From Vibrio ostreae (GTDB lineage: Bacteria; Pseudomonadota; Gammaproteobacteria; Enterobacterales; Vibrionaceae), in assembly GCF_019226825.1 (NCBI RefSeq), contig NZ_CP076642.1, positions 1,178,001-1,242,000 of the forward strand: a DNA stretch of 64,000 nucleotides, given 5' to 3'. The notes beneath the pieces are model-generated. The model ran no database searches. It saw only the letters and a list, made by a program, of their open reading frames with translations, and was not told the DNA's origin. The first letter of the stretch is position 1; each line of letters begins with the position of its first letter. Below are positions 8,461 to 15,966 of this stretch, piece by piece. The translations under genes and the position numbers were made by a program.

Positions 8461-9265
8461 AGCGCCAGTACCTCTTGCGCGCACGGTTTGTCGTGATTAA
8501 GGCGCAGCAGCTCACACACGGTGCCGCAGACGTCAGTCTGACGCAGCGCCACTTCCGGTTGGTGCGAAAAGCGATCGCCAAGCACAAACAACGGCACCGC
8601 GCGCTCTTCTTGCAGCGTCCCGCCATGCGTGCAGTCGTCATTCATGCCGTGATCACTGGTGATCAAAATCTGATAGCCATCGGCGAGCCAGGCCGGAACA
8701 AAATGCGACAGCAGCACATCAGCATGGCGGGCACTGTTGCGGTACTGGGGGAGTTGAGTCCGTAGCGGTGGCCACAGTCATCAATGTTCATCGGATGAAT
8801 CAGCAGAAAGTCCGGCTGATGCTGACGGCGCAGCGATTCGCCGTCAAGAAACAGCGCTTCATCCGGATAGTGATCCCAGTGATAAAAACAGCCGTGCTGA
8901 ATGTTAAGCGACTCGTCATGGGTAAAGCGGTCACGCACCGCATCGTAAGGAGCGCGGTTGTACAGTTCGCTGAACCAGTGATAGGCCGCGGCGGCGGTGG
9001 TTTTACCCTGTTGCGTGGCGAGGCTGAATACCGATTCAAACTGAGAGCGGCGTACTGTCTGGTTGCTGACAATACCGCTTTCAACCGGCGCAACGCCGGT
9101 CAGCAGGCACTCATACAGCGGACGGGACAGAGAAGGCAGTTCGCACTGCAGCGGATAAAGTGTTGCTCTTTGCTGCTCAATCAAACCGTGCAGGTAGCCC
9201 ATGCACTGACGGGCTACCTGAAGATTGAGTCCATCAAGAACAACAAGGATAACCTTATTGCGCAT
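8457..9265 (-). pseudogene. Alkaline-phosphatase-fold phosphodiesterase, frameshifted
   Basis: Predicted metal-dependent phosphodiesterase / nucleotide-pyrophosphatase-like enzyme of the alkaline phosphatase superfamily, about 269 residues if intact. Metal-ligand motifs are visible: Asp in VVLDGL near the N-terminus, a Ser-containing nucleophile region (LPSLSRPLYE), DCGHRYG and TSDHGMND, and a late His in CTHGG. The first part (9265 to about 8752) and last part (about 8746-8457) lie in different frames. The coding strand has five C at 8747-8751 where six would join GLNSP to QYRNSARHADVLLSH. It sits between the binding protein and the permeases, so it may act on the imported substrate, although no signal peptide is seen. 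The break may be a sequencing error. ATG 9265 is better spaced from AGAGG than ATG 9268. Confidence 0.75.
8747..8751. other. Homopolymer at frameshift in phosphodiesterase gene
   Basis: GGGGG on the plus strand (CCCCC on the coding strand). One additional base restores a continuous reading frame with both halves of the family sequence. Confidence 0.8.
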
Positions 9266-9274
9266 CATGACCTC

Positions 9275-10345
9275 TTACTGCTGGTGGATAAGCACATTTT
9301 CCTGCCATTGACGTGGCAGTTTACGTGCGGATTTTTCCCATGCGTTGAAGTCCGTGACCGGATGAACATTCTGATAGGCCGAGTTAGGCAACAGTTTATC
9401 CTGCACTGATTGCGGCAGGGTAATGTTGCTGCGGATCGGGCGGGCATAGCCTTCGGCCAGATTGATTTGACCCTGGTCGCTGAAAATGTATTCGCGTGCC
9501 AGTTTCGCGGCGTTTGGATTAGCCGCGTATTTATTGATGATGGTGGTGTAACCGGAAATCACCGAGCCGTCTTGCGGAATCGTGACAGTAAAGCGGCTGC
9601 GGTCAATCTGGTCGCGATAGTTGAGGGCGTTGAAATCCCACATGATGGCCACTTCCACTTCGCCTTTTTCCAGGTTGGCCAGGCTTGGGTCGGTAAAGGA
9701 CAGGCGGCCTTGCTTGGCCAGCTTGGCAAAGAAGTTCAGTGCCGGTTCGAGGTTACTTTCGTTTCCGCCGTTGGCAAAAGCCGCCGCCAGCACCGCGTTA
9801 TTGGCCTGAGCAGCCACACCAACATCACCGACGGTCACTTTGTAGTTACCAGTTAGCAGGTCGTTCCATGATTTTGGTGCGTCTTTGACCAGGTTATTGT
9901 TGCTGATAAACGCAATAGTGCCGGTATAGGCCAGCGCCCAGTGACCGTCTTTATCTTTGGCCCAGTTCGGAATATCGCTCCAGGTGGTCGGTTTGTACGC
10001 CTGGGTCACGCCTTTTTGCACGGCCACGCGCGCAAAAGCAAAACCGACATCGCCGATATCTGCGGTGGCGTTACTTTTCTCCGCGGCAAACTTAGCGATT
10101 TCCTGTGCCGAGCTCATGTCGGTATCCTGATGTTTGAGGCCGTAATGCTGGCTCAGATCCTGCCAGGTGCCTTTCCAGTTTGCCCAGCTGTCGGGCATGC
10201 CGACGCTGTAGACCGCGCCTTCTTTCTTGGCGGCATCGATTAACGATTGGATGTTGGCCTGTTCAGCGAAAGCAGGCATGGCAAGTGTGGTGGCAAGTAA
10301 AGTGGCGCCGGTGATCATGGCCGAGCGGTGCAGTAACGTTTTCAT
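9275..10345 (-). CDS. ABC transporter periplasmic binding protein (AfuA/PhnS-like)
   Basis: Periplasmic solute-binding protein of the iron/phosphonate/spermidine-type family (COG1840-like), 356 residues. A Sec signal peptide is evident (basic MKTLLHR, hydrophobic core, AFA cleavage about residue 27). The mature start (NIQSLIDAAKKEGAVYSVGMPD) is the family hallmark, and the central GDVGFAFARVAVQKGV segment and later YTTIINKYAANPNAAK helix also fit. It is the first gene of the six-gene operon. A GntR-type operator lies 14 bases upstream. Its partners indicate an organophosphorus ligand such as a phosphonate or phosphodiester. The alternative of a metal or polyamine ligand cannot be excluded from sequence. 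Confidence 0.87.
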   Translation of the reverse strand: MKTLLHRSAMITGATLLATTLAMPAFAEQANIQSLIDAAKKEGAVYSVGMPDSWANWKGTWQDLSQHYGLKHQDTDMSSAQEIAKFAAEKSNATADIGDVGFAFARVAVQKGVTQAYKPTTWSDIPNWAKDKDGHWALAYTGTIAFISNNNLVKDAPKSWNDLLTGNYKVTVGDVGVAAQANNAVLAAAFANGGNESNLEPALNFFAKLAKQGRLSFTDPSLANLEKGEVEVAIMWDFNALNYRDQIDRSRFTVTIPQDGSVISGYTTIINKYAANPNAAKLAREYIFSDQGQINLAEGYARPIRSNITLPQSVQDKLLPNSAYQNVHPVTDFNAWEKSARKLPRQWQENVLIHQQ

Positions 10346-10358
10346 TGTCTCTATCCTT

Positions 10359-10372
10359 CTGGACTAGGTCAG
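10359..10372. promoter_or_regulatory. GntR-type operator, copy 1 (before the ABC operon)
   Basis: CTGGACTAGGTCAG, an imperfect palindrome around CTAG, sits 14 bases upstream of the binding-protein start. It matches 10551-10564 at 13 of 14 positions. The general form TGGtctAGaCCA is known for GntR/UTRA regulators of the PhnF type. Confidence 0.7.
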
Positions 10373-10550
10373 TAAGTACGTTTTTTATCCTAGGCAGCGA
10401 ATATGACGATTTAGCGCCAGTCAGATGACGCTTTTACGGCGCTTTTATGGCAGTTATGTTGCGAAAAGCAGTAATGAGCGGTGATTGTGCCGCAATTGTC
10501 TGTCATAAATTTGTTATCTGCGCTGACTATGCTGGGCGGATGAATAAGGA

Positions 10551-10564
10551 CTGGACTAGATCAG
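10551..10564. promoter_or_regulatory. GntR-type operator, copy 2 (before gntR gene)
   Basis: CTGGACTAGATCAG ends one base before the GntR start codon. A regulator bound here would block its own translation-start region or promoter clearance, which suggests autorepression. Confidence 0.7.
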
Positions 10565-10565
10565 G

Positions 10566-11285
10566 ATGAAGCGACAGACGAGCACGCAGTTGGGGTCGAT
10601 TAAATCGACGTTGCGTGATCAGATTTGCTCGGGAGTGATGAACCAGCGTCAGAAGCTGCCGTCAGAGCGCGAGCTGAGTGAGCTGTTTGAAACCACCCGC
10701 ATTACAATTAAAGATGCGTTGGTGTCACTGGAAACCGAAGGGCTGATTTACCGCGAAGAGCGGCGCGGCTGGTTTGTGTCGCCGGAGCGGGTGCGTTACA
10801 ACCCACTGTCACGTTGCCACTTTCATCAGATGATTGCTGAGCAGAACCGGATTGCGGAAACCCGGGTGCTGAATGTACGCAGTGTGCTGGCGACTCAGGA
10901 GTATGCGCGTGCGCTGCAGATCACCCGGATGACTCCGGTACATATCATTGAACGGCTGCGCTTTATTGATGGGCGCGCTGTGTTATTTGTCGAGAACTGT
11001 CTGATCGCCGGTCTGTTTGCGGATATTTTAGCTGAAAATCTGGCCGGTTCACTGACCGGATTGTACGCACGTAAATACGGCTATTGCACTCAACGCTCGC
11101 GCTTTGATGTGGTGCCGACCGCCGCGCCGCTGCATGTGGCCAGGGCGCTCAATCTGGCCGCCGGTCAGCCGGTGCTGAAAATCTGCCGGGTGAACTACAA
11201 TCAGCATGGCCAGATCATGGATTGTGAGTTTGAATACTGGCGGCCAGATTCGGTGGTCATCACCATCGACAGTTGCAGCGACTGA
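10566..11285 (+). CDS. GntR/UTRA-family regulator of the divergent ABC operon
   Basis: A 239-residue transcription factor of the GntR family, HutC/PhnF subfamily. The N-terminal winged helix-turn-helix spans about residues 8-72 (KLPSERELSELFETTRITIKDALVSLETEGLIYREERRGWFVS has the classic arrangement), and a C-terminal UTRA effector-binding domain begins near residue 95 (VRSVLATQEYARALQ). UTRA domains sense small metabolites. Divergence from the phosphodiesterase/ABC operon, together with the two matching operators at 10359 and 10551, marks it as the local regulator. It resembles PhnR of aminoethylphosphonate loci in role, but the inducer is not established. Confidence 0.88.
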   Translation: MKRQTSTQLGSIKSTLRDQICSGVMNQRQKLPSERELSELFETTRITIKDALVSLETEGLIYREERRGWFVSPERVRYNPLSRCHFHQMIAEQNRIAETRVLNVRSVLATQEYARALQITRMTPVHIIERLRFIDGRAVLFVENCLIAGLFADILAENLAGSLTGLYARKYGYCTQRSRFDVVPTAAPLHVARALNLAAGQPVLKICRVNYNQHGQIMDCEFEYWRPDSVVITIDSCSD

Positions 11286-11456
11286 GATTTAGCCGCGGCT
11301 CTGTTTCAATTTATCCAGTACGCGGCTTGATGCCGAAAATGCCTTTGATCATTGTTATACAAATCAGCAAATTAGATACGTGATTAGTCAATCTTGGTTT
11401 ATGCTTAATGATATAAGTGCCGCAGGGGCGGTCCATAAGATAGAGGTAACCAAGCC

Positions 11457-13223
11457 TTGAGAACAGCGTGGTTGCGGCAGACGATGCCGGGGTTTTATCA
11501 GTTAAAACAGTATCAACGTGTCTGGTTAAAGGACGACGTGCGCGCTGCCTTGTCGGTGGTCGCGGTTGCTCTGCCGGTGGCCATTGCGTATGCCCAGCTG
11601 ACCGGCGTGTCAGCGATTGTCGGTTTGTACTCCTGCGTAGTGCCGATGCTGGTATATGCTCTGTTTGGTACGTCACGTCAGCTGATTGTCGGGCCGGATG
11701 CCGCAACGTGTGCGGTGATTGCCGCGGTAGTGACACCGCTGGCAGGCGGCGATGCGACCAAGCACTGGCAACTGGTGATGACCATGACTGCCATGACCGG
11801 TATCTGGTGCATTGTGGCGAGCAAATTCAAGCTCGGTATTCTGGCGGACTTCCTGTCGCGGCCGATTCTGCTTGGCCTGATTAATGGTGTGGCCCTGACG
11901 ATTATTGTCGGTCAACTGAGTAAAGTGGCCGGGGTCAATTATCAGGCGCGCTATCTGCTGGAGCGGTTGCTTGAAGCGCCGCAACGGGCGCTCGATGTGC
12001 ATTGGCAAACGGTGCTGGTCAGCGTGTTAACGGTAGTGGTCTATTTTGTTTCGAAACGGCTGCGTCCGGCCTGGCCGGCAGCAATGCTGGCGATCATAGC
12101 CGCGGGCGGTTTGGTGTGGGTGACCCAGCTTGACGCCAGCGGCGTCAGCGTTGTCGGCGCGATTGAAGGTGGTTTACCGGTGTTTCAGGCTCCGGCATTC
12201 GATATTGGGATCAGCCGTGAGCTGGTGGTGCCGGCGCTCAACCTGGCTATGGTCAGCTTTGTCAGTATGATGCTGACAGCGCGCAGTTTCGCTGCCAAAA
12301 ACGGCTACGATATTGATGCCGATAAAGAATTCCGAGCGCTGGGCATTGCCAATATTGCGTGTGCCTTTTCGCAGGGCTTTGCCATCAGCGGGGCCGATTC
12401 ACGCACCGCTGTGAACGATGCCAACGGCGGTAAATCGCAGCTGGTGTCGGTGATCGCGGCAGTGCTGATCGGCATCATTGCGCTGTTTGTCTATCGGCCG
12501 CTGCAATATATTCCTACTGCGGCGCTCGGTGTGGTGCTGATCATCGCTTCGATGTCGCTCATCGATCTGAAAGGATTATGGACGTTACGTAAACGCGACA
12601 AAGATGCATTCTATCTGGCCGGTATCACCTTTATCGCGGTGCTGGTGGTCGGCGTGATTCCCGGCATTACCCTTGCGGTACTGCTGGGGCTGTTTCAGTT
12701 CTTACGTGTGGTGATGCGCCCGAGTGATCAGCGGCTCGGGCTGGATAAAGACGGCATCATTCGTACCATCGACGGCAGCGGCAAAGCGACCGCGATCCCG
12801 GGCCTGGTGCTGTATCGGTTTAATTCGCCGCTGACCTATTTTAATGCGCCGTATTTCAAACGCCGGGTGCTGGAGGTTGTTGAAGGTAACGACACGGAAG
12901 TAACCTGTGTGGTTATAGATGCAGTGGCGAGCTTTACCCATCTGGACCTGAGTGTGATGGCGATGCTCAGTGATGTGCAGACCATGCTGAAAAAACGCGG
13001 TATCCGGCTGATCCTGGCCGGACGCAAGCGCAGTATGCGCCAATGGTGTGAGTTGAGCGGGGTGCCGGTTGGCGATGGTGGTATGGTGCTGCGCGCTGAT
13101 ATGTATCTGGCGATTAAACTCAGTGGCTGTTATATCCAGGCGGTTGAGGAAGGACAAATTCCTGAAGTGCAAAAAGAAGCGCCGGTCGATGCGCTGCCCA
13201 AGGCGGTGCCGGAGGTGGCCTGA
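11457..13223 (+). CDS. SulP-family inorganic anion transporter with STAS domain
   Basis: Inner-membrane transporter of the SLC26/SulP family (sulfate, bicarbonate or dicarboxylate), 588 residues. The N-terminal half begins with RAALSVVAVALPVAIAYAQL, the family's first-helix signature, and contains about 10-14 membrane segments up to residue 415. The C-terminal cytosolic STAS domain spans about 430-555 (VLYRFNSPLTYFNAPYFKRR and later VVIDAVASFTHLDLS). A TTG start at 11457 has GAGG about 10 bases before it; ATG 11484 is a possible shorter start. Many Vibrio SulP proteins of this length are bicarbonate carriers, but the substrate here is unassigned. Confidence 0.85.
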   Translation: MRTAWLRQTMPGFYQLKQYQRVWLKDDVRAALSVVAVALPVAIAYAQLTGVSAIVGLYSCVVPMLVYALFGTSRQLIVGPDAATCAVIAAVVTPLAGGDATKHWQLVMTMTAMTGIWCIVASKFKLGILADFLSRPILLGLINGVALTIIVGQLSKVAGVNYQARYLLERLLEAPQRALDVHWQTVLVSVLTVVVYFVSKRLRPAWPAAMLAIIAAGGLVWVTQLDASGVSVVGAIEGGLPVFQAPAFDIGISRELVVPALNLAMVSFVSMMLTARSFAAKNGYDIDADKEFRALGIANIACAFSQGFAISGADSRTAVNDANGGKSQLVSVIAAVLIGIIALFVYRPLQYIPTAALGVVLIIASMSLIDLKGLWTLRKRDKDAFYLAGITFIAVLVVGVIPGITLAVLLGLFQFLRVVMRPSDQRLGLDKDGIIRTIDGSGKATAIPGLVLYRFNSPLTYFNAPYFKRRVLEVVEGNDTEVTCVVIDAVASFTHLDLSVMAMLSDVQTMLKKRGIRLILAGRKRSMRQWCELSGVPVGDGGMVLRADMYLAIKLSGCYIQAVEEGQIPEVQKEAPVDALPKAVPEVA

Positions 13224-13290
13224 TGGCGGCCGGAGTTATTTTGTGCAGTCACAACGCGGGTTCAGTGATGAGCCCGATTCAATTAAAAAT

Positions 13291-13320
13291 AACAAAGCCT
13301 GCCGCGTGGCAGGCTTTGTT
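13291..13320. terminator. Bidirectional Rho-independent terminator
   Basis: AACAAAGCCTGCC (13291-13303) pairs with GGCAGGCTTTGTT (13308-13320). It lies between the convergent SulP and glutathione S-transferase genes, with T/A tracts on both strands. Confidence 0.88.
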
Positions 13321-13335
13321 GTTCAGAATGTAAGC

Positions 13336-13956
13336 TCAGGCGCTCAGCTCGGCTTCAGTCTGATTGGCTTTCTGGTAGCCCGGCAGGGTCGACAGATGAG
13401 CCAGATACGCTTTGATATTGGGGAAGTGTTCCTGCATACCGCTCATGTACACCGCTTCGGCGATAAAGGACATCATGATATCAGCCCCGGTCAGTTTGCC
13501 GGCCACCAGATACTGTTTTCCTGCCAGTTGGGCATCCACATAGCCTAGTACTTTGGCCGCTTCGCCATTGGCGTATTTTTCCAGAAATTCGGTTTGCGCA
13601 CTCTCCATGCCAATGAACAGCTTGAGCAGTAAAGGCAGCATGCCTGAGCTTTCGGCAAAGTGCAGCCACTGCAGATAATCAATGTATTCGTCACTGTCTT
13701 TAGCCGGAGCCAGTTGCTGCGGTGCATAACGTTCGATCAGATACTCGGTAATGGCACCGGACTCTGCCATCACTCGTCCGTCGATTTCAATCACTGGTGA
13801 TTTACCCAGCGGATGAATGCTTTTCAGTTCCGGCGGGGCGAGGAAAGTCGCTTTGTCACGCAGATAAGGGACGACGCGGTACTCTACGCCGAGTTCTTCC
13901 AGTAGCCAGATAATGCGCTTGGAACGTGACTGATTGAGGTGGTGCAGGGTTATCAT
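13336..13956 (-). CDS. Glutathione S-transferase family protein
   Basis: Cytosolic glutathione transferase-fold protein, 206 residues from ATG 13956, which follows AAGGA; a longer frame to 14001 lacks a better start. The N-terminal thioredoxin-like domain starts MITLHHLNQSRSKRIIWLLEELG, with Ser/Arg in the active-site loop. It has the cis-Pro in GKSPVIEIDG (about residues 49-58) and the glutathione-contact motif ESGAITEYLIERY. The C-terminal helical domain (about 85-206) includes LTGADIMMSF, the family's N-capping Asp motif. It lies next to an NADP-dependent oxidoreductase and its TetR regulator, suggesting an electrophile-detoxification neighbourhood. Confidence 0.88.
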   Translation of the reverse strand: MITLHHLNQSRSKRIIWLLEELGVEYRVVPYLRDKATFLAPPELKSIHPLGKSPVIEIDGRVMAESGAITEYLIERYAPQQLAPAKDSDEYIDYLQWLHFAESSGMLPLLLKLFIGMESAQTEFLEKYANGEAAKVLGYVDAQLAGKQYLVAGKLTGADIMMSFIAEAVYMSGMQEHFPNIKAYLAHLSTLPGYQKANQTEAELSA

Positions 13957-14052
13957 GCTATGTCCTTGTCTTTGTGTATGTATGTGCCAATGTACCGGCA
14001 CTCGCTGCCTTGTACGCAGCGAATGCCGGTTTGGACTTATAACGGTTTGAAT

Positions 14053-15084
14053 TTATAACGGAGAGTTCACTTCAATCACCAGTTTGCCAAAGTTTTTACC
14101 TTCCAGCAGGCCGATGAAAGCATCTGCGGCATTCTCTAGTCCTAGCACCATTTGCTCGGTGTACTGCATTTTGCCTTGTGCCAGCCATTGGGTCATGTCG
14201 GCCGCAAACTCATTGTAGCGGTGTCCGTAATCATCAAAAATAATAAAGCCTTGCATCTTGATACGTTTGACGAGCAGTTGCACCATCAGGCTTGACATGC
14301 GATCCGGACCATCCGGCAGTGAAGTGTTGTTATACATCGATACCATGCCACAAAGCGGTACACGAGCTTTAGAATTCAGCAGGGGTAATACGGCGTCAAA
14401 TACCTTACCGCCGACGTTTTCAAAGTAGACATCAATGCCTTGCGGCACCGCAGCGCTCAGCTGCGCGGCAAAATCGTCGGCTTTGTGGTCGATACAGGCA
14501 TCAAACCCCAGCACTTCCACCGCATGACGACATTTTTCTGCGCCGCCAGCGACACCCACCACACGACAACCTTTTAGTTTGCCAATCTGGCCCACGGTTG
14601 CGCCGACCGGGCCGGTAGCAGCGGCTACTACGATGGTTTCACCTGCTTTTGGCTGACCGATGTCCAGCAGACCCATGTAGGCGGTGAAACCCGGCATGCC
14701 CATGATGCCCAGTGCATAAGACGGATGGGAGGGGTGTTTGCCAAGTTTCAGCAGGCCTTCACCATTGGAGACGGCGTATTGCTGCCAGCCCGTGTAAGCC
14801 AGTACCCATTCACCGACTTCATAGTCTGCATGATTAGAGACTTCAACCTGGCACACGGTACCACCTACCATTACCTCATCCACTGCAACCGGATCGGCGT
14901 AGGACTTGGCGTCACTCATGCGGCCACGCATGTACGGGTCAAGAGACAGGTAAATGGTGCGCAGCAGCACTTCACCTTCGCCAGGCATTGCGACCGGCAG
15001 GCTCTCAGTACGGAAATTGTCGGCCGTTGGTGCGCCGACCGGGCGTGAAGCGAGTACGATGCGTTGGTTTGTTGCTTGAGTCAT
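14053..15084 (-). CDS. NADP-dependent oxidoreductase (CurA / leukotriene B4 dehydrogenase-like)
   Basis: Zinc-independent medium-chain dehydrogenase/reductase, 343 residues, of the CurA / YncB / PTGR group that reduces alpha,beta-unsaturated ketones with NADPH. Visible: RPVGAPTADNF and SLDPYMRGRM near the N-terminus (family signatures), the dinucleotide-binding AAATGPVGATVGQIGKLKGC (about residues 153-172), FENVGGKVFDAVLP (about 222-235) and the C-terminal GKNFGKLVIEV. A TetR-type operator (15105-15119) lies 20 bases upstream, and the TetR gene precedes it on the same strand. The likely role is detoxification of reactive carbonyl electrophiles. Confidence 0.88.
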   Translation of the reverse strand: MTQATNQRIVLASRPVGAPTADNFRTESLPVAMPGEGEVLLRTIYLSLDPYMRGRMSDAKSYADPVAVDEVMVGGTVCQVEVSNHADYEVGEWVLAYTGWQQYAVSNGEGLLKLGKHPSHPSYALGIMGMPGFTAYMGLLDIGQPKAGETIVVAAATGPVGATVGQIGKLKGCRVVGVAGGAEKCRHAVEVLGFDACIDHKADDFAAQLSAAVPQGIDVYFENVGGKVFDAVLPLLNSKARVPLCGMVSMYNNTSLPDGPDRMSSLMVQLLVKRIKMQGFIIFDDYGHRYNEFAADMTQWLAQGKMQYTEQMVLGLENAADAFIGLLEGKNFGKLVIEVNSPL

Positions 15085-15104
15085 CTCTGGTTTCCTTTTT
15101 CAAT

Positions 15105-15119
15105 TAGACCAGTCGTCTA
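15105..15119. promoter_or_regulatory. TetR operator, copy 1 (before oxidoreductase)
   Basis: TAGAC-CAGTC-GTCTA, an inverted repeat with a 5-base centre, nearly identical to 15788-15802. The oxidoreductase start is 20 bases away. Confidence 0.75.
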
Positions 15120-15169
15120 GTAAAGGTTGCAAAAAAACCGCTATCGAAATAGCGGGTCGAACCGATATA

Positions 15170-15766
15170 TCAGTCAGGCGCATGGCCTTGCAGGATCTGC
15201 TCTGTACTGCGCAGTGCCTGTTGCAGGCTGACATCATCCTGGCGAATTTTGTTGAGTAAGCTGGCGCCAATCCACAAATTATACAGCAGGTCGGCAGTGC
15301 TCTGGCTGTCATTGACCTGCAGTTCACCACGCGCGATACCTTGCTCAATGCACCGCGCCAGCCGGTCGATCAGTTGACGTGTCCCTTTGAGCAGCGCCTG
15401 GCGCATGGGTTCGGAGAGGTCCGACACTTCACCGGCCAGTTTTACCACTAGGCAGCGGGATGCGTTGCAGCGCTGGCTGTTGTATTCGGTCCAGTAGTAC
15501 CAGTAGCGCATTAATTGCTCATAGCGGGATTCCTCGTTGTCGATAAACAAGGTATCAAGCCGGGACTGATAATGGTCGAAATAGGCAATGATCAGGGCTT
15601 CGCCAAACTGCTCTTTGGATTTGAAGTAGTGATAAAACGAGCCTTTGGGCACGTCTGCACTGCGTAGCAACTCGGACAGCCCGACCCCGGTAAAGCCTTT
15701 ATTGACCACCAGTTCGTAACCGACTTCGAGAATATGCTGACGCGTATCTTGGGTTTTCGTGTTCAT
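15170..15766 (-). CDS. TetR-family regulator (NemR/AcuR-like)
   Basis: A 198-residue TetR/AcrR repressor. The N-terminal helix-turn-helix spans about residues 7-53 (RQHILEVGYELVVNKGFTGVGLSELL, then KGSFYHYFKSKEQFGEAL). The C-terminal ligand domain contains CNASRCLVVKLAGEVSDLSEPMR, a segment typical of the AcuR/NemR-like group. Two cysteines here could be redox or electrophile sensors, as a Cys is in NemR. It sits upstream of the NADP oxidoreductase gene on the same strand, and each gene is preceded by the same TAGAC-N5-GTCTA palindrome, so it probably represses both. GTG 15775 is an alternative start. Confidence 0.87.
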   Translation of the reverse strand: MNTKTQDTRQHILEVGYELVVNKGFTGVGLSELLRSADVPKGSFYHYFKSKEQFGEALIIAYFDHYQSRLDTLFIDNEESRYEQLMRYWYYWTEYNSQRCNASRCLVVKLAGEVSDLSEPMRQALLKGTRQLIDRLARCIEQGIARGELQVNDSQSTADLLYNLWIGASLLNKIRQDDVSLQQALRSTEQILQGHAPD

Positions 15767-15787
15767 GACAGGCACTGTAATTGAAAT

Positions 15788-15802
15788 TAGACCGGTCGTC
15801 TA
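15788..15802. promoter_or_regulatory. TetR operator, copy 2 (before tetR gene)
   Basis: TAGAC-CGGTC-GTCTA lies 22 bases upstream of the TetR start and differs from the copy at 15105 by a single base in the centre. This supports autorepression. Confidence 0.75.
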
Positions 15803-15842
15803 GTTATCGTTTGGGACGGATTTTTCCTGTTCAGGTAACTAT

Positions 15843-15900
15843 ATGAGTAACAGTCAGAAAAAATGAGTAGCAGTCAGAAAGAATTAGCAGCAGTAAGACA
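15843..15900. repeat. Three-copy 20-bp tandem repeat
   Basis: ATGAGTAACAGTCAGAAA (15843-15860) and ATGAGTAGCAGTCAGAAA (15863-15880) differ by one base. A decayed third copy, ATTAGCAGCAGTAAGACA, occupies 15883-15900. The period is 20 bases. The block lies between the tetR promoter and the terminator of the RluA-type gene. Confidence 0.75.
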
Positions 15901-15927
15901 AAAGATCGCACGCGGCGATCTTTTGTC
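15897..15927. terminator. Terminator after the RluA-type gene
   Basis: GACAAAAGATCGC (15897-15909) pairs perfectly over 13 bases with GCGATCTTTTGTC (15915-15927) around a 5-base loop. On the minus strand it lies about 40 bases after the RluA-type stop at 15967. Confidence 0.75.
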
Positions 15928-15966
15928 TCAGCTGATGTCGGATACGGTTTTGTTTGTGGCCGGAGC

